DNA of 64,000 nucleotides. It comes from Elysia chlorotica. Lineage: Eukaryota; Mollusca; Gastropoda; Plakobranchidae. Positions 14,442-25,658 of the stretch are shown piece by piece; positions within the stretch are counted from its first letter, which is position 1; every line of letters starts with the position of its first letter. Where the stretch lies: assembly GCA_003991915.1 (NCBI GenBank), contig RQTK01001024.1, forward strand, positions 63,324 to 127,323, read 5' to 3'. Under the pieces are notes generated by a model. That model saw only the letters and a program-made list of their open reading frames with translations, ran no database searches and was not told the origin of the DNA. Position numbers and translations under genes: made by a program.

Positions 14442-15216
14442 TCTGTATTAGAATGTTTCTTTGTCCGGTCACATTTTTAGGCTAAAAGTGCACAGACTGT
14501 CTTGATGTAATGTGTGTGTCGTGAACTGTTCGATGAACTTCGTTGGCTCTAATCAATAATAATACACTTTGAGCTTTACAGTCTAAAAGATAGGGCTCTA
14601 CCATGGGCTCTACAAATTAGAGATGAAGTTTCTTGACAATTAATGACAAAACAGATTTTATCTTATTGACCAGGTCGATAAACTTTTACCACCGCCCCCA
14701 CCCTCCGAACCCCCAGTCCAACTCCCGGCAAATAATAAACAGCTAAAAAATCCTTAGGACAGGTGACAAAACATACTTGGCGAGAAGCTAATGAAATGTA
14801 AAAAAAAAAATAATAACTAACACTAGCGTAGAATATTAATGACCAATTTTAAGATTCCCTTGTAGAAAAGATCAGAAGCTGGGAAAAAACTTATCGCGCT
14901 TGGAATGTATTTTTCACCGTTTCATCATGACCTCACTTGCTCCCATGTTAATCTGATTACGAGGTCAAGCCCTCTTGAGACAATCACTAGGATTGCGATG
15001 TCAAGTTAATATCCTCCCTCCAGACAAAACTTCATCGAGATCAATATATAGCGATCGATCATAAGAGCTTTTTACTGCCAGACTCGCCAGTGTTTGCCTT
15101 CTTTATCCTTTTCCCCTCTTCTTCTTCTTTTACCAATTTTAATCTCAGTCTGTTTTTGCTGTGACGCCTGTTTTCTAGTACAGCAAATAGCCTGTTAAGC
15201 AGATTTAGGCCCCCAC
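13111..15216. other. Gene-free AT-rich stretch with one (GT)n array
   Basis: The only repeat recognised is (GT)n at about 14400-14441. No open frame over 76 codons carries a recognisable motif. Confidence 0.6.
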
Positions 15217-15476
15217 CTCACCTTTATTTCAGGGGGCGCGGTGGTCCAGGGGTAGAACATATACTTCCGACGCAAAAGGTCCCGAGTTCGAATCCTGGCT
15301 GTTGCGTTCCCTAATGTGACCGACTGAGACAGGAGTCATGGTATTCCCACCCTGTCTCGTGTGTGGCAGCACATAAAATTGTCAGACGTCCGTCTTGGGG
15401 CCAGTTCACAATAAAGCCTATATAGTGCTGCTGTTGGACGTTAAACCAACCCAACCCAACCCACTCACCTTTATTT
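15217..15476 (+). mobile_element. Full-length tRNA-derived SINE with target-site duplication
   Basis: The element body is about 15231-15463. Its tRNA-like head has GTGGTCCAGGGGTAGAACA (A-box region) and GAGTTCGAATCCTGG (B box). The central part has CTGAGACAGGAGTCATGG and GTGTGGCAGCACATAAAATT. The tail ends TTGGACGTTAAACC followed by CCAAC repeats. A perfect 13-bp direct repeat, CTCACCTTTATTT, flanks it at 15217-15229 and 15464-15476, as expected for LINE-mediated insertion. It encodes no protein and depends on a partner LINE. It is the best-preserved copy here. Confidence 0.93.
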
Positions 15477-15479
15477 TAG

Positions 15480-17600
15480 ATCCTATATCTGGACATCTTT
15501 CTCTTTGTGCTGGGTACCCCTGGCTCCGCCACCACGGTTCGAGTGGGAAGTACAATCGAGAGGCAGGTATATTGAGGGCTTAATTGATTCTAAAGAACAC
15601 AAATAGATAGGAATTAAACAGGGCATTAATATGCTTTGCTATGAATTGAATAAACTAAAAGGTGAAAAGAAAGACATATTGATACGATTATAATTATATT
15701 TAAGGGTGTTTTCTGAAATAGATACGTTTTTAGGATGTTTTGTCTATTGAACTGCCACTGTGTCTTTCTTAAACTTTTTTTTTATTTTATTCGCTCCACA
15801 TATTGATAAATCTAATTATGTTACATGTATTTCCGTAGTGTATCTAGCGTCAGTTCTGCATAGTTTGTCCAAAGACTTGCTGTGCCTGGAGAGTCAATAT
15901 CAAAATGTGAGAACAGTTTAGCGCGCAGCCACAAGTTAATATATTTTTAATTGATTCCGCATACACACCAATTAGTGTCACTCGCGCAGTCGTTGATCAA
16001 TGATACATTTGTATACTCTTGTCTGAAATTTTTTCTATTTTGTTTCGAACGAAAGTAATTTAATATAACAGTGCACCGTAATTTTTATTGTGGCGTATCT
16101 TAATATCTCTTTCAAAATCTTGAATATTTCATGAGTCATTAGGGGTTAAATGCATTTTTAATTTTATCATAGGCAATATTCGTAAACACTACTAAAAGTC
16201 AATGACTCAGACAACTATATCGCGAGCAGATAACTATTTCTGTACATTCAAAGTGCATACAGCGTAATTGAACTTGTAATGAAGCACAATTTCTAAATTT
16301 TTCTATCGGGGCGAATTTGTTGGGTTCTTAAGTGAGACGCATTAGGCTGGTAATAGTGTGGCTCTGTAGCTGTGGCCTGTATCTGGCCTAGCAAACATTG
16401 CGCAAGTGAACACTACAAAAACTGTGTGCCAAAGCAGCGTCGCTCTGTTGCTTAGTCTGGCATCATTCTCTTGCGCGACGAGACACACATCCAACACTGT
16501 TGTAAAACACGTCTGGCATGGCATCTAACTTCGTTTTCAATTCTATAGCAAAGGCCTGTCACCGCCTGTCATCGCCATAGGCAAAAATCGCCTCCGCTAG
16601 CAGAGTCTGAAATCAGTACATGGGTGTCCTGCTAAAGGTTCGTCCTATGTCGTACCTATTATTACCTAGTGAGACAGGTCAGTTAAGGCAGCTACGGACG
16701 TTCTGCGAGGCTGTCTCACGCTATTGTCTAGCGCTAACCCAGCAACAGATCAGACACAGAACAACGCTACTACCGGCCTAGGAATAAGATTTCGATTTAA
16801 AAAAAAAAATACAATTTCGTTTGGGGATATCAGATATGTGAGATTTTCAACAAGCAGAAACGTCGTATAACTATTTTCGTCGTGCGCGCATTTTAGTTTC
16901 TTCTCTTTCAAAGACTAGAATTGACCAACCGGATTCGAATGACTGACGCCTCTTGCTTTCTGAGCTAACTTGAACCTACAGCAGAGTCACGTCTTCTAAG
17001 CTCCGCAACTCTGGGTGATTACAAATTCCTAATACCCGGACATTTTCTGTTAATGTTATAGCAAACTTTAATAAAATTCCCTCATTTTCGGTAATCATTT
17101 TTTGTCCCAACTCTCAATTACCATTAAATGGATCTACAGTTTCAGTTTTTGTCAACAAGTTTTCTGTATTTCTTTGATCTGGCATTTATTGGTAAAATCC
17201 ATTGATGTGCACTCAATATTTTCGCCTTTTACATTAATCTTTGAAGATACAAAAACCATTGCCAATAAAGGGGAAATCGATGGATCAATAATACTGGTTT
17301 ACTAACAAATAGAATCGCCCTTTTTAGAAAATGAAGAATGGCTCCCCATGTTATTAACCTTTATTCATTCAGTACTTTTAAGGAAATTTTTTCCCTACAG
17401 TAGCAGAGTCATGACTTTTCACTGAAATTTCACAGCAGACTTTCAACATCGAAATTGTTAATAATTCCTTAAGTCTTATATTGATTAAAATACTTTAGCT
17501 CCTTTTGAATCTTATCCAACAGAAAAAAGAATAAGCGAAATTTAAGAGTGCAAATTTAATGTCAAAATATGTTGAAATTATCTTGAGTGGTCGCGAATAA
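15480..17600. other. Gene-free AT-rich stretch
   Basis: No recognisable protein motif. The stretch at 16780-16980 is weakly similar to 6998-7320 (shared GGAATAAGATTTCG and CTCTTT-AAAGAC-AGAAT blocks), which suggests an old dispersed repeat. Confidence 0.5.
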
Positions 17601-17613
17601 GAACCTGCCTTAT

Positions 17614-17748
<135 letters not shown>

Positions 17749-17894
17749 GTTTTCTTGCTCTCTCTCCCTGTCTCACTTTCTCTCTATTTCTATCTGTCTT
17801 TTTAAACAATACAACTATCTTCCAAAATGGTCAGACCATTTAAACCTTTCTCCTACCAAATATACCATTTGAAAACTAGTGAGCACGTATTCAA

Positions 17895-18140
17895 TATCGT
17901 TGGAGGTCCGCGGCTCAAATCACAAGATCGGTTAAAAAATGTATTTGTTCAGTATCGTCCCCTACTGGCTGTGTCGGTGTCAGTGTAATGTGACCAGCTG
18001 AGACAACAGTCCAAGTCTCTCAGTCCTGTCTCGAGTGTAGCAGCTCATAAATTTTTCAGACGTGAGTCGTGGGACCCGTCCACAATATAGTCTAGATCGT
18101 GCTGACTGTAGACGTTTATCAACCAACTCAATTCGACCCA
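17895..18140 (+). repeat. Diverged SINE
   Basis: A B-box-like region (GGAGGTCCGCGGCTCAAATC), linker CCCCTACTGGCTG and GTCGGTGTCAGTGTAATGTG, then the shared CCTGTCTCGAGTGTAGCAGC, CCGTCCACAATATAG and GTAGACGTTTATCAACCAAC blocks in the normal order. The 5' part of the head is not clear. Confidence 0.75.
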
Positions 18141-18504
18141 ACTTGTTAACAATGTCCTCACACTTAGTTTGTTGCGAGCAGTCCAATTAAGTCCACCTGT
18201 ACTGAGACCATTATGATCGGTAACTCTTTATGTCAACTAAGGGGAATAACTAATCCATCGGTCTGTGTGGATAAGGACCCCTTGGTTCAACAGAATGTTT
18301 ATTAGGCCCAGGCTGAGAATAAAGTATTTTTGTTGTAGCCTGTCAGCATGCCCAGATGGTTATTTTCTGACTAACGTGATCATCATAACACCATCCGTTG
18401 GTGGGTGGATTTTAACGTTTAATTCTCTTGTTTTATCTGGAGGTTGATAAAGGATAGACAGAGCAGAAACATTCTTACAATTTTAGGCAAGTCTGAATGT
18501 AATT

Positions 18505-18524
18505 CCTCTCTCTCTCTCTTTCTT

Positions 18525-18588
<64 letters not shown>
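18505..18588. repeat. (CT)n microsatellite
   Basis: CT units with CTTT interruptions near the 5' side. Confidence 0.95.
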
Positions 18589-18590
<2 letters not shown>

Positions 18591-18689
18591 GCATCATTAT
18601 TCTCATCATCACAGCCAATATTTGAACGTCTCCTGAATGTCAAGAAAGGTTGAATACTGTAACCGGACTCCAGAGCCAGACACCCCGAC

Positions 18690-18785
18690 TTGGCCATTCA
18701 CATTACGCACACACCGACATGGGATCGAACCAAATACCTTCAGATTAGACGCCGCGCCGTCTACCCCTCTACCCCCGTGCCCGCT
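18690..18785 (-). repeat. tRNA-derived SINE head fragment
   Basis: On the minus strand the order is GGGCACGGGGGTAGAGGGG, then a TCTAATCTGAAGG anticodon-arm-like region, then a GGTTCGATCCC B box, then a GTCGGTGTGTGCGTAATGTG linker. It lacks the rest of the SINE. Confidence 0.65.
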
Positions 18786-19034
18786 ATATCATGTTATTTT
18801 TCTGATAGGCGGGTTTTTATTCTTGTCACTAAATTACTGAACTTGTTTTGTGTGTTGTAGGTCGATAAAGGACAGCGGGGGGCATGACATTATCAGTAAT
18901 TGTTTAGGATCATTCTTAATTTAATTTCTATGTATTGCTGTCTGTTTGTCTCTCTTTATCAATGTCTATTTTTTTACACCCACACACTCTATCAATAACC
19001 TTCTCTATCCGTCTTTCTCTCCCCCCCTCCCCCC

Positions 19035-19197
19035 NNNNNNNNNNNNNNNNNNNNNNNNNNNNNNNNNNNNNNNNNNNNNNNNNNNNNNNNNNNNNNNNNN
19101 NNNNNNNNNNNNNNNNNNNNNNNNNNNNNNNNNNNNNNNNNNNNNNNNNNNNNNNNNNNNNNNNNNNNNNNNNNNNNNNNNNNNNNNNNNNNNNNNN
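19035..19197. other. Assembly gap (163 N)
   Basis: Run of N between a C-rich stretch and a TATC array. Confidence 1.
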
Positions 19198-19285
<88 letters not shown>

Positions 19286-19335
19286 GTCTATCTATCTATC
19301 TATCTATCTATCTATTTATCTTTCTATCTATGTAT
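19198..19335. repeat. (TATC)n microsatellite at a gap edge
   Basis: About 30 TATC units starting at the gap. The 5' extent is unknown. Confidence 0.96.
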
Positions 19336-20653
19336 GTGTGTGTGTCTCTTCCGTCTATCTGTCTCAAACTTTTTTTCTCTTTGTATATCTGTATGTATGT
19401 CTGTCTTTTTGTATCAATCGTCTGTCTGTCTATATGCCGGTCTATATGTATCACTCTACTGTCTATCTGTGTCTTTCTCCCTAAAAATTTGGTCCATTTT
19501 TTCCGACAACCTTATTTGAATGCTTTTTTATCAAAATTTTTTTATTTTAATGGGATATCTACTGTTTACTCCTCAGTAATCATATCTTTTCAAAAAATGA
19601 TTTCTTAAAGTAACCAATTCCTGTAGTCAATGCCCACATCTTTAGCTATTCTCCCCGTAAAAATCACTTCCGAGCTTCTCTTTCCCTTCAGTAATCATTT
19701 CAGCATAATCACTAACTCACTTTTTTAAACACATTAAAACTTCATTAGTTAGTGCTAGGCGCACAGAACCTAGTTCCAGAAATGATGAAGAATATATTAC
19801 TGTCGGCTTTCACAAAATGCATCCTTGAGTCACTATGATGGTCTAAAATGCAGAGTAAAAATGATTATACTTAGGATTTCAGGAAAACAGCTTCTAAAAA
19901 AAACTAAAGCTATAAAATGTATACAATGCTAATGGGTTTCCTAGAAAACAACGCAAAAGAGAGCTTAAAGATGCCAAGACTTGGTTGTGGCGAAGCATAA
20001 TGAAAATTTCCCAAGAATCAACCATTTTTGCAGACTGCAAGGATTTTAAAGTTGTAAAGATTGATTTAACTTTAATATCACTTAAGTGTTAGGGTTTCAT
20101 TTGCAATCAATGTGCATGCAATGCTGCGCGTGAAGTGTGAACATTAACCATTGTGCGTATGTTAATGGGTTTCTCCGTTAGTTAATTTTTAATACGCGGG
20201 CTTAGGTGCTGGATCGTTTGTTATTCAGCTGCTTCCGTCTTATAATATCTAGCTTGCTATAGTTTTTAGACATTTGCAGAATATTTTGGGAGCATTCTTT
20301 TAAGACCAACGTTTATTTTGCTTTGGTATGATATTATTTACTGAACAAACTAGATATAGTAATTTCATTCCAAATAGATACCAACACCGAAGTGGAATTG
20401 TCATTTTTCTTCTTTTTTTGGCTTATTTGCTTCAAATCAACTTATTTAAAATTACGGGGTCTAGCATGTTTGCTTACTTTCAGGTTCAGGTCACATGCTT
20501 GCAAATATTTTGATTAGATCTAGATCTAGATTGTATTTGTTTTATATCTATTTACTTATAACTTCAAGTTATTAGGGGAAGACACTCAAGTCTCATTGCA
20601 GAGATGAGCAGATGTGCGTTTATATACAATGTACACGGATATACCAGACCCAG
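19336..20653. other. Gene-free AT-rich stretch
   Basis: Nothing recognisable. Short open frames lack protein motifs. Confidence 0.6.
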
Positions 20654-20848
20654 CAACAGCTGATACTGGTTGGGTCGGTGTCAGTATAATGTGTCCGGTT
20701 GAGACAGGAGTCATGTTATCCCGCCCTGTCTCGTGTGTGGTAGCACATAAAATTGACAGACGTCCGTCTTGGGGCCCGTCCACAATATAGCCTATATAGT
20801 GCTGCTGTTGCACGTTAAAACAACCCAACCCAACCCACCAACAGCTGA
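20654..20848 (+). mobile_element. 5'-truncated SINE with target-site duplication
   Basis: The body (20664-20838) begins in the TACTGGTTGGGTCGGTGTC linker, lacks the tRNA-like head, and keeps the complete shared central region and the GCACGTTAAAACAACCC tail. The 10-bp direct repeat CAACAGCTGA flanks it at 20654-20663 and 20839-20848. The truncation with an intact duplication is what incomplete reverse transcription produces. Confidence 0.9.
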
Positions 20849-20879
20849 GATGAGACATCAACATACTAAAGCTGAATCA

Positions 20880-22150
20880 TCAAGCAACGTCTTGTAGGGG
20901 AAATCTATAGGAACCGGAATATAGGAATTGTACGAATACTATGGACGCCATCAGTCCAGAGAAATAAACAGAGATCATATCTAGATATAGATCCGGAAGC
21001 TATGGTATAGGGTTATGTTAAAAATGTAAAGTCAATCTTTTAAATTATGAAAATACTAGATCTGATTCGATCTTAGACCTCGTCCTTCAGAGTTATGGGG
21101 GTTTCTCAGATATAACAGTCATCTAGTTGCACATTTATTCCTAACAATAAGAAAATGCAACCGATTTTAATCAAGTCTAGATCCAACAGTTTATGTTTCT
21201 ATTTGCAACAGTTACCATGTAACTACAAGACTAACAATTTTTTTGTGTTCTAATTTGTTTGGATAAGTTTTCTTTCTTCCAGGCTTTCCGTGTTTTTCTT
21301 TAGATAAGCTAATTGCCACCGTGGTTAAGTCTTTTGTATAATTATATTATATACAAATCTGTTTCAACCTGTTTTAGCCGTCTATATTGTGGAACCATTT
21401 AGAAACAAATACAACAACGGTAGACGCGGTCAGATGTAAAGATCTAGCAATACTGGCGCTTGGGAAGCATAGAAGAAGCAAATTACAGATCTTAATACTT
21501 AACCAGAACAATGTGCCATCAGGACTGCCAACACAAGTTGTTGCGCTCTCTAGAGCTCTACACAGTTTGGCCTGTTTGTCGGCCCGAGAGTGTCAATGGT
21601 CTTGATTGGACTCGAGACTGACTATGAAGAGAGAGAAAGACAAAGACACACGAATCAAAATTAAGTATTACATGTCACAGATCAAACCTGCACCACTTTT
21701 ATGGCACCTACCCGCCCTACCAAAGTACCGTGAAAACACTGACCATACAAACCACCTAGCCGCCCACATAAACCCAGATCTGGATCTACTGTACAACTGT
21801 TTCCAAGCACATACATTAATAACGAGTGTTTAAGTTGACTTTGCAAACAATCGCAACATCAAATGAAGGCCTGACATAGGGAAAAAGGCAGGGCATTCTA
21901 ACTTTACTTGTAGGGTCTTAGACCTCCATAAAAATACAACAAACAAAACCAGCATTTGACATGCCAGCAGTGACCCCGCACAGGGTACAAGACTCAGGCC
22001 AATACCTGGCGCAGTCGCAGCAGGAAATATTTGTCCGATTTACGACTCGGTGGCGGCGTAACAGTAACACTGCGGCTTACCAGTTCTGTTTGTATATACA
22101 CATAGATATAAGGTCATTCACCTATCGTACCCGATCTATACTCGATCAGC
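20880..22150. other. Gene-free stretch with two unrecognised adjacent open frames
   Basis: Open frames at 21387-21605 and 21606-21833 (72 and 75 codons, plus strand) are not low-complexity but match no family I recognise. The first starts MWNHLETNTTT, faintly like the C-terminus of CR1/Jockey-type LINE proteins. I do not call either a gene. Confidence 0.35.
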
Positions 22151-22158
22151 TATATAGG

Positions 22159-22160
<2 letters not shown>

Positions 22161-22198
<38 letters not shown>

Positions 22199-22263
22199 AC
22201 TCTCTTGCTCTCTTTCTCTAACTGTCTTGCTCTCTCTCTCTAACTCTCTTGCTCTCTCTCCTC
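22161..22263. repeat. (CT)n microsatellite with TAACTCTCTTG interruptions
   Basis: A pure CT run, then a higher-order repeat in which CT stretches alternate with AACTCTCTTG or AACTGTCTTG. Confidence 0.92.
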
Positions 22264-22264
22264 T

Positions 22265-22595
22265 CCCTGTGTATCACTGTAATGTCTTTCTCATTTTCTT
22301 TCTCTCATTCTCTCTCTCATCCCTATCTCTGTGCATCCCTCTTTTTCTCTTTCTGCTTTTTTCCTCGCCCAATCTTTGAGTGTGTATGTGTGCATGTGTC
22401 TCAGCCCCATTTCCCCGACTAGTGCGTTTATATTCTGCGCCAAATCTGTTATTCTTTTATCTGTTGGAGGATAAAGACAATCAGGGCCCATACGTTATTA
22501 CTATTTAAGCTAATAATATTCTGAACTTACTTGATAATTTAGAATTTCTACTCACCTGTGTATCACTTTTATGTCTTTCTCATTTTCTTTCTCTC

Positions 22596-22633
<38 letters not shown>

Positions 22634-22860
22634 ATCTCTGTGCACCCCTCTTTTTCTCTTTCTGTTTTTTTCCTTGCCCAATCTTTGAGTGTGTATGTGT
22701 GCATGTGTCTCAGCCCCATTTCCCCGACTAGTGCGTTTATATTCTGCGCCAAATCTGTTATTCTTTTATCTGTTGGAGGATAAAGACAATCAGGGCCCAT
22801 ACGTTATTACTATTTAAGCTAATAATATTCTAAACTTACTTGATAATTTATAATTCTACC
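22265..22860. repeat. Tandem duplication of about 290 bp
   Basis: The unit starting CTGTGTATCACT and running through GTGTATGTGTGCATGTGTC and GATAAAGACAATCAGGGCCC to ACTTGATAATTTA occurs at 22267-22556 and again at 22556-22855. The copies are almost identical apart from the length of an internal CT run. Confidence 0.93.
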
Positions 22861-23020
22861 CCCCCCCCCCTCCTCTTATTGCCTGGGTATCCATAAGTGA
22901 GTATCCGGGATCTTTACCTCTTTATCCCAAAATATCCTTTTTTTTAAACATTCTCTTTGCCTCTGTACTATTTCATTTAACACTTCTTAATTTTTTTTTA
23001 TCCCATCTCACCCTCTCTTT

Positions 23021-23122
<102 letters not shown>

Positions 23123-23196
23123 CCCTTAAACAAAACACTCTATCCGAGCGACACAATCTTTGCCATTGTCTCTCTCTCTCTACATCGCTGTCTCTA

Positions 23197-23243
<47 letters not shown>
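23197..23243. repeat. (CT)n microsatellite
   Basis: About 22 CT units. The GC-richer stretch to about 23430 contains no gene. Confidence 0.95.
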
Positions 23244-23245
<2 letters not shown>

Positions 23246-23718
23246 AGTAGCACTCGACTCCGGAGTTGTGCCCCTAAAGCTTCACGCTAGAGCGAGCCCT
23301 GTCTGGGCTTCTCTGATCTATAAGTATCGTAGTGCCAGGGTGCGGGCCTTGTTTCTACCTGGAAGTGGACAATAAAATTATTCTGCGGTAACGGTCTCTG
23401 GTCTGTGGACAGTCCACCCCCAGCTTTACACAGTGTTGCGTTCGATCACGCCTTTGTGTCCGAAAAAACAACACTTTGCATTGTTCTGTGAGTTCATTTT
23501 TATTATTGGTGAATTAGATCTAATTGGCAAATGCTTTGTCAGACACTCGCGAAAAGTTTGGTGAGTTAACTTTATTGTGCAATTTCGATGTTAGCATAAT
23601 TTGTTTTAAACAGTTCAGTTTTGTTACACAGATATCTTTTCCGCCTGAGCCATTCGCTCTTTGTATATAATGCATTTCTGGTTTCATACAATCCTCTTTT
23701 TTCTATATCTTCTCTTCT

Positions 23719-23723
23719 CTCTC

Positions 23724-23770
<47 letters not shown>

Positions 23771-23776
23771 CTCTAT
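23719..23776. repeat. (CT)n microsatellite
   Basis: CT units with CTTT interruptions at both ends. Confidence 0.93.
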
Positions 23777-24156
23777 CTCTCTCGTTCTTTCTTTCCTGTA
23801 TATCCTACGCTGTTCAGTTTTGTTACTTTTCCAGTGCTGTATTTACACTCTGTCACGCTTAGACGATTGTATTCTCAGTTTTTCATCCCACGCCAGAATG
23901 CGTGTATGTCTGAAAACGGCAAGGAGAAGTAAAACCTTTTTTTTCCAAATTATTTTTTAAAAAACTAAAAAAAAAATTATTCCTAAATCTGTACATTGCT
24001 AAACTTTGGACTTGAACTTTTGCTGTACCAAGAAAACTACCACACCAAAAACAACAACAAAAACACACAAAAAGCTTAAAACTTCGAAAAACATGTATTG
24101 TTCTATTTTCCTACCTTGATTGAATCCTCAGCGAGAGCTATTGGCAAGCACAGAGA

Positions 24157-24163
24157 TATAAAG
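24157..24163 (+). promoter_or_regulatory. TATA-like box upstream of the WD40 gene
   Basis: TATAAAG lies 32-38 bp before the WD40 start codon. If it is a core promoter the 5' leader would be only a few bases, unless the real promoter is further upstream. Weak evidence. Confidence 0.25.
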
Positions 24164-24194
24164 ATAGGCTGACTATTCCAGGGCCAGATTCACA

Positions 24195-24332
24195 ATGGCT
24201 CGCAGAGTTCTGGAAGCGGAGCTATTGGCCAACATGGGCATACGTGAGTTTAACACTATTTTGATACATAACTTACATACTAATCTTACACCACCTACTA
24301 TTATTTTACTACTATTACTACTGCTGCTGCTG

Positions 24333-24408
<76 letters not shown>

Positions 24409-25519
24409 GACTACTACTGTTACTACTACTGTTACTACTACACCTTTCTTTTATTTTTACTCTTTCGAAAAGGCCAGGAGCCTTTACTAGGAGGAAAGGA
24501 ATTGACTGTCGTTAAGGAACACAAGATGCACAAATCTTTCGGAGGAACCTTCAGTATGCAGTTCAACTTTGACGGCTCACTCCTGGCCGTGGGCTTTGGC
24601 TCTGGTGGAATTCAAGTGAGTGAGTAGAGAAATATGTGTTGCAATTCAGATGAATGAGTAGAGAAATATGTGTTGCAATTCAGGTGAATGAGTAGAGAAA
24701 TCTGTGTTGGAATTCAGGTGAATGAGTAGAGATATCTATGTTGGAATTCAGGTGAATGAATAGAGAAATCTGTCTTGGAATTCAGGTGAGTGAATAGAGA
24801 AACCTGTCTTGGAATTCAGGTGAGTGAATATAGAAATCTGTGTTGAAATTCAGGTCTCTCTCTCTGTCTCTCTGTCTCAAGCAATCTGTGTTGGAATTCA
24901 GGTGAAGGAATAGAGAAATCTGTGTTGGAATTCAGGTGAGTGAATAGAGCAATCTGTGTTGGAATTCAGGTGAATGAGTAGATAAATCTGTGTTTGAATT
25001 CAGGTGAATGAATAGAAGAATCTGTGTTTGAATTCAGGTGAGTGAATAGAGAAATCTGTTTTGGAATTCAGATGAGTGAATAGAGAAATCTGTGTTGGAA
25101 TTCAGGTGAGTGAATAGAGCAATCTGTGTTGGAATTCAGGTGAGTGAATAGAGAAATCTGTGATGGAATTTAGGTGAATGAATAGAGAAATCTGTGTTGG
25201 AATTCAGGTGAGTGAATAGAGAAATCTGTGTTGGAATTCAGGTGAGTGAATAGAGAAATATGTATTAGAATTCAGGTGAGTGAATAGAGAAATATGTATT
25301 AGAATTCAGGTGAGTGAATAGAGAAATATGTATTAGAATTCAGGTGAATGAGTTGGAAAGGCTGTGGGATGGGAGCAGAGAGATACGGAGTGTTGAGGGC
25401 AGAGAGATGTCTGGATACGGAGAGTTGAGTGAAAGCCTTGAAATTATAGTTTAAAATGCAATAGGTTGCGATGTAATGCAAACTGGAAAAAGGTAAATGA
25501 ATGTTCACTCACTTATGTT

Positions 25520-25573
<54 letters not shown>

Positions 25574-25575
25574 CC

Positions 25576-25658
<83 letters not shown>

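Noticed and set aside
15234-15300. Functional tRNA gene
   Set aside because: A and B boxes are present but the acceptor stem does not pair and a SINE body with target duplication follows, so it is a SINE head. The same reasoning applies at 3705, 18700 and 30020.
23244-23430. LTR-like or promoter-like stretch (CTATAAG then AATAAA within about 70 bp)
   Set aside because: No terminal TG..CA ends, partner copy or coding region was seen. The spacing alone is weak evidence.
24195-24515. 106-codon frame with poly-Leu after the WD40 start
   Set aside because: Only the first 16 codons are exon 1. The rest is intron 1 with (ACT)n. A splice at 24243/24473 restores the WD40 frame.
24606-25345. CRISPR-like regular repeat
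   Set aside because: The units are contiguous with no spacers, and this is a eukaryotic intron.
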